NCBI RefSeq assembly: GCF_026013605.1
Contig: NZ_JAPDPJ010000060.1
Span: 1 to 36,634, forward strand
DNA length: 36,634 bases
Origin: Plebeiibacterium sediminum
GTDB lineage: Bacteria > Bacteroidota > Bacteroidia > Bacteroidales > Marinilabiliaceae
Reading direction: 5' to 3'
Shown here: piece by piece, positions 7,520 to 16,522 of the stretch
Layout of the letters: each line of letters opens with the position of its first letter
Numbering within the stretch: the stretch's first letter is position 1
Notes under the pieces: generated by a model
The model's database searches: none
What the model saw: the letters and a program-made list of their open reading frames with translations, nothing else
What the model was told of the DNA's origin: nothing
Program-made: the position numbers and the translations under genes

Positions 7520-10500
7520 CTAATTATTGCGCAATAACCATAAATAAGAGTCCTCAAGACTTGATGACACGGATTGTGCTTCAGGAACCGGTTGTTCCTG
7601 TGATAATACTCTTACGGTAATCATATCACCACGACCAATATGGTGTACAACCTGATATTCCTTATTAATCCTTTTAAAATCACTAGCCGGCACATCAAAA
7701 ACCCAAACCTTACCTTGCGTTACTTTCGATAACTCCTTTGGCTCTCCCCAATATTTTAACTCACCCTTTCGCATTACTGCCACCTGATTACAGGAACTTG
7801 AAATATCTTCAATAATATGCGTTGAAAAAATAACAATTCTATCGCGGCTTAATTCAACCAATAAATTCCTGAATCTAATTCTTTCTCTGGGATCCAGACC
7901 TGCTGTCGGTTCATCTACCACTAAAATTCGGGGTAGATGCAACATGATTTGTGCAATACCAATACGTTGCTTCATACCTCCGGAAAAAGAACCGATTTCT
8001 TTATCCTTTTTCTCCCACATATGCACAGCCTTAAGCACATACTCAACACGTTGATATCGTTCTTCTGTATTTTTTAAACCTTTAAGCAAAGCCATATAAT
8101 CCAGAAACTCAAATGATGTCATATTATCGTAAGAACCAAACTCCTGTGGCAAATAACCTATTAATCCCTGAAGTTCTTCCCTGTATTTATTGGTATCATA
8201 CCCATTAACAAAGATCTTCCCGTAGCTTTGATCCAGTATTCCGCAGATGATACGCATGATTGTTGTTTTTCCGGCTCCGTTGGGCCCTAATAATCCAATC
8301 ATACCACTGTGCATGGTTAACGAAAGTCCTTTTACAGCTTTAAAAGGCTGTTTACGGCTACCAATAACCGGAATAGAACGTACCATTAAATACCAGCTTC
8401 TGCGTATTCCTGCAAAGCGACCTTTCAATCTTTCCACATTGATATTTTCAGAAAGCAGTCTGTTTCCTGTGTTATAGATAAATAAACCTAAATACCATAT
8501 ACCTCCTAACACGATTGAGGTAGCCAAACTATCAAACTTATAGGCAAATAACCCCATAACTAACACGGGATAAAACCATAACACTATTTTTTCAAGAATA
8601 CCTCTCTTTGCAAAAAGTCTGGTAAAAAAAGTATTCAATCCAGGCCAGCTCCGCAAATAAGCAATATATGACAGCAAAGAAAAATAACCAACAAACAGAT
8701 ACACAAATGCCCACAAACCTGATTCCAGATAAAACCAATTCATCCAAATCAGAAAACCAAACAATGGGATTTGCCATATCAGTCCTTCAAAATAACTTTT
8801 AGAGGTCTTTAGTCCTCGTTCTCTCAGGCCATATTCCTTAGCCATCTTCCATTCCCTGATAAAACGATTATCTCTATCGTAAACTTTAACTACATTTTGC
8901 AGTTTAATGGTAATCTTCTCATCCTCACTGATCAATGAGGCACTGGCTCTTCTTAAACTATATAATACAAAGTACATGATAGCCGGAATTCCTACTATAA
9001 ATCCAAAATATTCCACCAATTTCCAAACCAGAGAATGATCAAATACGACTTGTATCAATACTATTCCCAAAGCCCAAAGTGTATATATAATGATTTTGTA
9101 GATCCAGTTTAAACTCCTGATCCATTTTAATGCATTCTCTAATCCAAAGCTAAACGTTGGAATAAAAACCAGCGTTAATAATGTACTCACCAATAAACCT
9201 CCCACTACTGTAATAGCAAATGGAGCACCCAGACTGCCAACATATTCCGATTTTCCCAAAGCCAAAGGAAGCATGGCAATAATAGTTGTTGATGCCGTAA
9301 TTAATATCGGACGTACACGTGAAATTCCTGCTTGTAGCAAGGCCCTTGAATGCCGCATTCCCTGTTTCCGGAGTATATTGGAGTAATCAATTAGTATAAT
9401 TCCATTATTGACAACAATTCCCAGCAGTATTAAAAATCCAATTAACGAATTCATATTAAACAAGGAATTACCTGTAAATATTAATCCCAGAAACGAGCCA
9501 ATGGCAGCCAGAGGAATGGAAAACAACATGACAAATGGTGTTACAAAAGACTCAAAAACAGAAGCCAGAATCATTAAAATCAACAGAAACGCAGTTCCTA
9601 TTAAGAATTTAAACTCTTCAAACTGGTCTTCTTCATGAATTACCTCAATGGCTGTACCTGCAGGCAGATTAACCGCTGCAACCAAATCATCAACATCACT
9701 TCGGGCCTGTTCTAAAAGGTCTTTTGAATCATTTACATCTTCGCTAAAAGCATAGGTAATGGTGATTTCCTTTTGCTGATTTACCCTTAAAATCTCACTT
9801 CGTCCTGACGCATAAATAATATCAGAAAAATCATTTAAAGCAACCAGATTCCCGGTATTGGATTGAACATTCAATTCCTTTAAATCGTCATAAGTCTTAG
9901 CGGTATTCTCTTCTTCGTCCTTCTCTGGAGTATTGGTTTTTATAACAATATCGTATTCGTCATTGTCAATTTTCAATACACCTCCTGAACTCACTTCATT
10001 TTGAAATACACTTAATTCGGAAAGTACATTTTGTGGTGTAACACCATACATACTCATCAACCCTGGATTAAATTCCAAATGCACTTCCGGACGAGCAGAA
10101 CTGGCACTTACTCTTACATAATTTAAATCCTCAATATTGTCTTCAAGAATATATTTGATGTCTTCAGCAAGCAACAACATCTTATCGAAGTTCTCACCTT
10201 TAATCACCACAGATTCGTTCTGCTGACCAATACCAAACATTCCCATTAAGTTCATACCAGGATTGGCACCAAAACCGGCGCCACCTCCTCCACCTCCGGA
10301 TTGTCCTGTACTCCCTTGTTCCAAAACAATTTCAGAGTCTTCAAATCCGTAAAGTTTGCTTTGAATCTCAGCTTTAATTTCTCCTAAAGAACGATTTGAG
10401 TCTTTCTTGTAATCTTCTTTTAACTGAACGGTCAGACTTGCTTTTTCTTCATAAACCTGACTCACCAACTTATCTTTCTCAGCAATATTTTCCAGTCTTT

Positions 10501-12241
10501 TTTCAAATTCCTGAACTATAAAATCTGTTCCTTCCAAGGTAGATCCGGATGGACGCTCAATATTAATTACAAACTCCGGTGTTTCAACTTCTTTATTGAC
10601 CGAATAACTCACCACCAGACTGATTAAAATAGTAAGAAAGAAACCAAATACGGCTGTATTTATAGTTCTTGCAGGTAGACGCAATGCATTTTTCAATAGT
10701 ACAAGATAGGCTTGTATTAAACGATTATGCAAAGGTAATCGCTGTAAGCGTAACTGCACATTCTTTTTCCTGTACGAAAGTACTGCATGGGTCATCATTG
10801 GTATTAATAGCAAGGCTACAACCAGCGACACAATTAATGTTCCGACAATCGAAACACTAATGTTTTTAGCCACCAATTTAAACATAGCATTTGATGAAAA
10901 AACAAATGGTAAGAATACGGTTATTGTGGTCAGTGTTGCTGCAAGAATGGCCCGCCAAACTTCTTTTGTCCCCATTATAACGGCCTTATCCTTATCGTCC
11001 TCCATGGTGGCAACCCGATAAATATTCTCCATAACGACAATACTGTTATCAATGAGCATACCCACAGCCAATGCTATCCCAATAAGAGTCAGCGTATTAA
11101 TTGATATATCAAAAGCATAAAACAGATTAAATGCAGAGAATACCGAAATCGGAATAGATAACATCACCAAAGAAACCAATGGTATGTTCTTTAAAAAGAT
11201 CCACAGAATAAAAACAGCCAAAATACTTCCAATCAAGGCTAAATCAATAATCTGATCTATATTTTCCTCCATGGTATCAGCACTGTTTGAAGTAATGGCA
11301 ACCTCTACTCCCTCCGGAGCTAACTGCTGATTCAATGTCTCTATCTGTTCCTTTATTTTTGCAGACAGATTAATCTGATTAACTGATGCTTCGCGCGTTA
11401 CAGTAAGTGTTACTGATTCTTTTGAATTCACTCTACTGTAACTGGTTACATCCTTATAGCCAAAATTAATCTGAGCAATATCCTTTAATAAAAGTGGTCC
11501 TTCATTTGAAATAACAACATTCTCAATATCACGTATGGTATTATACTCCCCATCAACATTTACAAACAAATACTGCCCTTGATCTACCACTCTTCCTGCA
11601 AAGGTTTTAGACCCTGTATTGCTCAAAATTTTTGATCGGATTTGAGATACTGTTAAACCTAAAGCTTCTATGCGGTCTTCATTTAATTCAATCTCTACAC
11701 TCTTCTCTCTACCTCCATAAACTTCAACACCTGCAACACCGTCAATATTTTCCAGTTTATCTACAATTTTTTCATCTGTAATAGCCCTCACCCTGTCAAC
11801 GCCACCTGTGCCTAAAACCTGAATGCTCATGAACTGATTGGTAAACTCATTCAAATCCATTTTAAGCACTGTAGCCACATAATTATCCGGCAATAAACTT
11901 TGCGAGGCCTGAACCTTCTCAGCCAACTTTAAATAAGCATACTTAAAATCAACATCTTTAGTCAGATAAATAATAATTGTTCCTCTTCCCGGACCAACTC
12001 TTGACTCCACCTTCTCAATTCCTTCCAATGTACCCACAACGCCTTCCATTGGAATGATGGCCTCCTGTTCCACATATTTAGGGTCGGACTCGGTTTGACC
12101 CGCTATTTGAACAAAAAGCATAGGTAACTCCGTATCCGGATATAATTCGACAGATAGGTTCTTATATGACACCACACCCAATAGGGTAAGTGCCACAAAC
12201 AACATACTGATTAAAACTTTTCGTTTGATTATAAAATCCAT
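7520..12241 (-). CDS. RND efflux permease fused to a C-terminal ABC ATPase
   Basis: A 1573-residue fusion. Residues 1 to about 1035 form a complete RND inner membrane pump: opening MDFIIKRKVLISMLFV, two large periplasmic loops, a TM4 with GMLIDNSIVVMEN (acidic D398; its neighbour is N, where AcrB has a second D), and TM10 with GIVVNNGIILID. A glycine run lies in the second periplasmic loop near residue 650. Two more hydrophobic spans (about 1045-1100) lead to LQNVVKVYD (ending about 1122), then a roughly 175-residue stretch with four hydrophobic spans. The rest is an intact ABC domain: Walker A GPNGAGKTT (1319-1327), Q-loop YLPQEF, signature FSGGMKQR, Walker B ILVVDEPTAGLDP and H-loop STHI. 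The ABC part is a close paralogue of the separate ATPase at 21397-22290. No frame break is visible, and the RND gene upstream ends 35 bases before this ATG. The substrate is unknown. Confidence 0.93.
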   Translation of the reverse strand: MDFIIKRKVLISMLFVALTLLGVVSYKNLSVELYPDTELPMLFVQIAGQTESDPKYVEQEAIIPMEGVVGTLEGIEKVESRVGPGRGTIIIYLTKDVDFKYAYLKLAEKVQASQSLLPDNYVATVLKMDLNEFTNQFMSIQVLGTGGVDRVRAITDEKIVDKLENIDGVAGVEVYGGREKSVEIELNEDRIEALGLTVSQIRSKILSNTGSKTFAGRVVDQGQYLFVNVDGEYNTIRDIENVVISNEGPLLLKDIAQINFGYKDVTSYSRVNSKESVTLTVTREASVNQINLSAKIKEQIETLNQQLAPEGVEVAITSNSADTMEENIDQIIDLALIGSILAVFILWIFLKNIPLVSLVMLSIPISVFSAFNLFYAFDISINTLTLIGIALAVGMLIDNSIVVMENIYRVATMEDDKDKAVIMGTKEVWRAILAATLTTITVFLPFVFSSNAMFKLVAKNISVSIVGTLIVSLVVALLLIPMMTHAVLSYRKKNVQLRLQRLPLHNRLIQAYLVLLKNALRLPARTINTAVFGFFLTILISLVVSYSVNKEVETPEFVINIERPSGSTLEGTDFIVQEFEKRLENIAEKDKLVSQVYEEKASLTVQLKEDYKKDSNRSLGEIKAEIQSKLYGFEDSEIVLEQGSTGQSGGGGGGAGFGANPGMNLMGMFGIGQQNESVVIKGENFDKMLLLAEDIKYILEDNIEDLNYVRVSASSARPEVHLEFNPGLMSMYGVTPQNVLSELSVFQNEVSSGGVLKIDNDEYDIVIKTNTPEKDEEENTAKTYDDLKELNVQSNTGNLVALNDFSDIIYASGRSEILRVNQQKEITITYAFSEDVNDSKDLLEQARSDVDDLVAAVNLPAGTAIEVIHEEDQFEEFKFLIGTAFLLILMILASVFESFVTPFVMLFSIPLAAIGSFLGLIFTGNSLFNMNSLIGFLILLGIVVNNGIILIDYSNILRKQGMRHSRALLQAGISRVRPILITASTTIIAMLPLALGKSEYVGSLGAPFAITVVGGLLVSTLLTLVFIPTFSFGLENALKWIRSLNWIYKIIIYTLWALGIVLIQVVFDHSLVWKLVEYFGFIVGIPAIMYFVLYSLRRASASLISEDEKITIKLQNVVKVYDRDNRFIREWKMAKEYGLRERGLKTSKSYFEGLIWQIPLFGFLIWMNWFYLESGLWAFVYLFVGYFSLLSYIAYLRSWPGLNTFFTRLFAKRGILEKIVLWFYPVLVMGLFAYKFDSLATSIVLGGIWYLGLFIYNTGNRLLSENINVERLKGRFAGIRRSWYLMVRSIPVIGSRKQPFKAVKGLSLTMHSGMIGLLGPNGAGKTTIMRIICGILDQSYGKIFVNGYDTNKYREELQGLIGYLPQEFGSYDNMTSFEFLDYMALLKGLKNTEERYQRVEYVLKAVHMWEKKDKEIGSFSGGMKQRIGIAQIMLHLPRILVVDEPTAGLDPRERIRFRNLLVELSRDRIVIFSTHIIEDISSSCNQVAVMRKGELKYWGEPKELSKVTQGKVWVFDVPASDFKRINKEYQVVHHIGRGDMITVRVLSQEQPVPEAQSVSSSLEDSYLWLLRNN

Positions 12242-12276
12242 AATTTTGTGATAAGAAATTTATTGTCAAGAATTAG

Positions 12277-15200
12277 TTATTGATCTTCCCTGACTTTCTT
12301 TCTGTTCAAAACCTCTTCAAATATGTAATACAGACAAGGTATAACCACCAGCGTTAAAAGCGTTGAGGTAATTAACCCTCCGATAACCGCAATGGCCATG
12401 GACGATCTGATTGCAGCACTTTCACCAAAACCTATAGTCAGAGGAAGTAATCCCAGAATAGTAGTTAAACTCGTCATTAAAATAGGTCGTACCCTTGAAT
12501 TCGTAGCTTTAATAATAGCTTCTCTTAACTTGACACCCTCTCGTTTCAACTGGTTTATGGCATCCACCAGAATAATGGAGTCATTTACAGCAATACCGGC
12601 TAACATTACTAATCCAATATAAGCCATAATATTTAGTGATTTACCAAGTATTAAAAAGGCTGCAATAGCACCAACTCCAGCTAAAGGAATGGTTAAAAGA
12701 ATGGTAAATGGATGTAATAAAGATTCAAATTGTGAAGCCATTACCATATAAACCAGCACAATAGAAAGAATTAAAGCAAAACTTAAGCTACCAAAAGATT
12801 CTTTACGTTTTAATTCATCCCCCTTAATCTGATATTTATATCCCTGAGGAAAAGAGATTTGCGACAATTTGTTCTCAATATCTTTTGTAAGTTTATCAAT
12901 CGCAATATCACCCTGAATATGAGCTGTAATTCTACCTACTCTGTTTTGGTTGTCACGAATTACTTCCTTAGGTGAATTGCCAATAGAAATTTTAGCCAAT
13001 TCCCCCAAACGATACTCTGATTCACCATTCTGAATGATAAAGTTTTTTAGGTCTTTCAATGGATAATCAGGCATTTTAAGGGTAATATCCGTTAACTCAC
13101 CATCGCTTTCAATACTGCCTGCATCTTTTCCCATTAAAAACTCTTTTAGCTGATTAATAATGGAAGACGCATCTATATTAAAAAGTCCGGCCCTGTATCT
13201 GTCTATTTCAATATTAACTTCCGGAACTCCGGTTTCAAAAGAACTCTTTATATTATACAGTTGAGCATCATCCTTTAAAATAGCATACACCTGATCGGTT
13301 AATTGATCCAATTCATCCAGATCTTCACCACTTACTTCAATCATTACAGGCGCTGATTCACTACCCAATATTTCCTGTAGCGCTGTTTCATCCTGAATAT
13401 ACTCCAATTCCAGATTTGCAATCCCATCAAACATTTGATTAAGAACAGGAATAAACTCATTGGTTGACAAGGTGGTTTCTTCGTTTAAAATCAATTTGAT
13501 ATACCCAGTATTTTCACCATCGAAAACACTTTTTTCAGAACTCCCTGAAGACGATTCCGGACCAGCGTGTGCATAGATATTTTCAATATGTTCACCTAAC
13601 GATGCCTGAATCATTTCTTCCATGTTTTGAAGCGTTGATGATGTACGCTCCAGACTTGTTCCGGAAGGTAAGCTTACTTCAATTGAAAACTCTTTGGTTT
13701 GGGCAGCAGGCATAAATTCACTTCCTATTAATGAAATAGAATAGTAGGATGCCACCACCAATATTACAGATAATCCAATCACCAAAAACCTCTTATCCAG
13801 AGCTTTGATTAAAAATCGATTGTATTTAGGGTATGATCTTTCTTTAGGTATTACTGCTTCTGCTTTTTTACCCAGAATAAATACACTTAAAACAGGAATA
13901 ATTAAAATGGCCACAAACAAAGATGACAATAAAGAAAAAGCTACAGTCCATGCCTGATCTTTAAATAACTCGCCTGAAGCTCCGTGCAGATATACAATAG
14001 GCAAGAATACAACTATTGTAGTTAAAGTGGATGCCACCAAAGCACCACCCACTTTTGCAGTTCCTTCAACGGAAGCCTTCCTAATTCCAACACCTTGTTC
14101 CAGCAAACTAAATATGTTCTCTACAACAATAATGGCATTATCCACCAACATACCGGCACCAAGGGCCAGCCCGCCTAAAGTCATGATATTCAATGTAAGT
14201 CCATTGAAATACATCAGATTAAAAGTGGCAATAATTGAAATAGGAATAGAAACACTTACAATAAAAGTAGTGCCCACTCTGCGCAAGAAAACAAACAATA
14301 TAATAACTGCGAAAATAATACCTATAATAGCACTATCTTCTACTTCATTTATGGCATCATCAATAAATTTGCCCTGATTTTTAATTACGGTAAACTCATA
14401 TCCGGGCAACGCTTTATGAATCTTTTCAAAGCCTTCATTTAGGGTTTCAATGGCAGCTACTGTATTAAATTTGGTCTCTTTATAAATAGATAAACCAATA
14501 CACCTTTTACCGTTTAATCTTACAATATTTGTAGGATCTTCATTTTTATAAGTAATTGAGGCCACATCCTTTAATAAAAGAGGCACTTCCACACTTTTTC
14601 CTTCCTCGTCTGTTTGAATTGTGGTTCCAACAACCAACTTACCAAGATCATCAGTCGACTTGTAAATACTTACACCTTTAATCGTATATTTTTGTCCCAG
14701 TTCTTCAATTGAACCTCCAGAAACATTTTGATTGTAACTCTCAATCTTATTGATGATTGAACTGGATGAAATATTATGCGATTCGAGAACATAAGGATTG
14801 GTTTCTATAATGATCTCTTTGGTTTCGTCTCCTGATAAGCGAACATCAGCAATACCATCTAATCTAATCAGTTCATTTCGAATATAATTCTCAGCTATTT
14901 TTCTTAAATCATCCATATCATTAATGGATGGATTGGAAACAGCAGCAAGCATAATAGGTGCAGCATTGGGGTCATTTCTGAAGATATTTAACGCTTCAAC
15001 ATCTTCATTCTGACTATAACTGGTCAGTGCCTTTTGAATATCCAGAAACGCTTCATCCATGTCCTGATCCCAGTTATACTCCACATCTATTTGTGCAGTA
15101 CCCACCTTACTTACAGAACTAACATTCACCACACCACTTTGTCGGATGATGGTATTTTCTATATTTTCTACAAATTGTTTTTCCATTTCCTCAGGAGGTC

Positions 15201-15363
15201 TTTCTCCCGATTCTATTTCCACCACAATTTTAGGATTGTTTAGGTCTGGAAATAAATCTGTTCCTAAACGAGAAAAGGATATAATTCCCAATAAAACAAT
15301 CCCTAGTATAATCATTGCAACAGTAACCGGATAGCTGACTGAAAACTGTGCGAGTTTTTTCAT
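12277..15363 (-). CDS. RND efflux permease (AcrB/CusA superfamily)
   Basis: Proton-driven inner membrane pump of a tripartite exporter; 1028 residues, the normal length for the family, without an ABC domain. It starts MKKLAQFSVSYPVTVAMIIL, has the porter-domain sequence FSRLGTDLFPDLNNPKIVVE, a TM4 motif GMLVDNAIIVVEN with D408 as the likely proton relay residue (followed by N rather than D), and TM10 with AGIAVNDSIILVDA. The DN arrangement differs from both the classical HAE1 DD and the metal-type patterns, so substrate class cannot be read from it. It is followed after 35 bases by the RND-ABC fusion and preceded by the adaptor and channel genes. Paired RND genes can form heteromeric trimers, as in MdtBC; that is a plausible role for this pair. 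Confidence 0.95.
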   Translation of the reverse strand: MKKLAQFSVSYPVTVAMIILGIVLLGIISFSRLGTDLFPDLNNPKIVVEIESGERPPEEMEKQFVENIENTIIRQSGVVNVSSVSKVGTAQIDVEYNWDQDMDEAFLDIQKALTSYSQNEDVEALNIFRNDPNAAPIMLAAVSNPSINDMDDLRKIAENYIRNELIRLDGIADVRLSGDETKEIIIETNPYVLESHNISSSSIINKIESYNQNVSGGSIEELGQKYTIKGVSIYKSTDDLGKLVVGTTIQTDEEGKSVEVPLLLKDVASITYKNEDPTNIVRLNGKRCIGLSIYKETKFNTVAAIETLNEGFEKIHKALPGYEFTVIKNQGKFIDDAINEVEDSAIIGIIFAVIILFVFLRRVGTTFIVSVSIPISIIATFNLMYFNGLTLNIMTLGGLALGAGMLVDNAIIVVENIFSLLEQGVGIRKASVEGTAKVGGALVASTLTTIVVFLPIVYLHGASGELFKDQAWTVAFSLLSSLFVAILIIPVLSVFILGKKAEAVIPKERSYPKYNRFLIKALDKRFLVIGLSVILVVASYYSISLIGSEFMPAAQTKEFSIEVSLPSGTSLERTSSTLQNMEEMIQASLGEHIENIYAHAGPESSSGSSEKSVFDGENTGYIKLILNEETTLSTNEFIPVLNQMFDGIANLELEYIQDETALQEILGSESAPVMIEVSGEDLDELDQLTDQVYAILKDDAQLYNIKSSFETGVPEVNIEIDRYRAGLFNIDASSIINQLKEFLMGKDAGSIESDGELTDITLKMPDYPLKDLKNFIIQNGESEYRLGELAKISIGNSPKEVIRDNQNRVGRITAHIQGDIAIDKLTKDIENKLSQISFPQGYKYQIKGDELKRKESFGSLSFALILSIVLVYMVMASQFESLLHPFTILLTIPLAGVGAIAAFLILGKSLNIMAYIGLVMLAGIAVNDSIILVDAINQLKREGVKLREAIIKATNSRVRPILMTSLTTILGLLPLTIGFGESAAIRSSMAIAVIGGLITSTLLTLVVIPCLYYIFEEVLNRKKVREDQ

Positions 15364-15461
15364 AGGTTTAATATTTATTTCTTTTATTGAAGTGCCTCAT
15401 ACAACATGGGCACCTGAAAGAACATCTATGTTATTCTATTCTGATTATTCTGAGGTAAATA

Positions 15462-16517
15462 TTATTTATTCAGAATTTTAATTTTTGATCTGTGCTTCAA
15501 TGTTTCAAACCCTTTAATAATCAATCGTTCTTCTTCATTGAGACCTTCAACAACTTCTATCCTGCCCTCATTTTCCATTCCAGTTGTGATCATTCTTTCC
15601 TGAGCCTCTTCTCCTCGCGCAATAAACACCGCTTTACCATTATCTCTTACCAATATGGCATCTTTTGGAATAACAATAACACTATCCTTACGATCCACAA
15701 TAACATCTGCCTTAACAAACATACCCGGACGTAATTTCATATCTGCATTTTTAATATATACACGTCCTTTAAAGGTTCTGGATTCTTCATCAATAGCCGG
15801 AGAAATTTCTCTTAAATATCCTTTCAGCGTATCTTCAGGTAATGAATAGTTTGTTATTAAAGCTTCCTGGTTTAAGGATACTTTACCAATTTGGCTTTCT
15901 GGTAACATCAGGTCCATAATCATTTCCTGATAGCTCATAACCTGAAGAACATCTTCGCCCTGATTAATTTTAACTCCTTGAGAATAATAGGGTAAATCAG
16001 TAATTACACCATCAAATGAAGCTTTTACAGATAATTTAGCAAGATTTAACTCTGCATTTTGATAAGTTTTTTCTGCGGTAACCAAAGTTTTATGCGCATT
16101 TACCTTTTCGCGCATGGTTGCACCACCTTTTTCATATAAGGCAACTTGTTTTTCATATTCCATTTTTGAAATATCCAAATCAATTTTTGCTCCTTCAATA
16201 TTTACATCATTTTCGTACTCCAGATTTTTAATGGATATAATTAACTCGCCTTGCTTCACTACATCACCCATTTTATATTTCTTTCCTGTTCTGGGATTAA
16301 TTTGCAGATAGTAATCCCCTTGTGCTTCAGATTGAATGGTAACAGCATACTCTGACTGAATGGTTCCTGTAGCAGTAAAAACCTCTTGTATGTTGTCTTT
16401 CTCTATTTCCTGAACAGATACAGGTACTTCAACATCAACATTAAATCGCTGATTTTGATTGTTACAAGAAAAAAGCAAAATGCTTATGCTGGCTAATATT
16501 AGATTTTTATATTTCAT
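15462..16517 (-). CDS. RND periplasmic adaptor subunit (membrane fusion protein), lipoprotein
   Basis: A 351-residue HlyD/AcrA-type adaptor linking the inner membrane pump to the TolC-like channel. The N-terminus is a lipoprotein signal (ILASISILLFSC, lipobox LFSC), so it is anchored by lipid to the inner membrane. Barrel-sandwich halves flank an alpha-helical hairpin (residues about 115-165, with YEKQVALYEKGGATMREKVN). The barrel region follows with PESQIGKVSLNQEALI, and the membrane-proximal part with LRPGMFVKADV, VIVIPKDAIL and GLNEEERLIIKG, all typical of the family. It lies 5 bases after the TolC-like gene stop and 98 bases before the RND gene, which places it firmly in this operon. Confidence 0.95.
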   Translation of the reverse strand: MKYKNLILASISILLFSCNNQNQRFNVDVEVPVSVQEIEKDNIQEVFTATGTIQSEYAVTIQSEAQGDYYLQINPRTGKKYKMGDVVKQGELIISIKNLEYENDVNIEGAKIDLDISKMEYEKQVALYEKGGATMREKVNAHKTLVTAEKTYQNAELNLAKLSVKASFDGVITDLPYYSQGVKINQGEDVLQVMSYQEMIMDLMLPESQIGKVSLNQEALITNYSLPEDTLKGYLREISPAIDEESRTFKGRVYIKNADMKLRPGMFVKADVIVDRKDSVIVIPKDAILVRDNGKAVFIARGEEAQERMITTGMENEGRIEVVEGLNEEERLIIKGFETLKHRSKIKILNK

Positions 16518-16522
16518 GGGTA

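Noticed and set aside
8592-8777. Possible separate small membrane protein gene within the fusion
   Set aside because: It is another frame on the same strand over the membrane insert; the main frame carries the plausible hydrophobic segments and no break is visible.
10260-10320. Run of glycine codons in the RND-ABC fusion as a possible frame-slippage or domain-junction site
   Set aside because: The frame stays open, RND sequence continues on both sides, and flexible loops occur in periplasmic RND domains. It lies far from the ABC junction.
14027-14377. 116-residue plus-strand frame inside the RND gene
   Set aside because: Antisense shadow of conserved RND transmembrane sequence, proline- and isoleucine-rich without any domain sign.
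15364-15461. Hairpin GTGCC/GGCAC between adaptor and RND genes as a terminator
   Set aside because: The stem is only five pairs with a long loop and no T-run follows on the coding strand.
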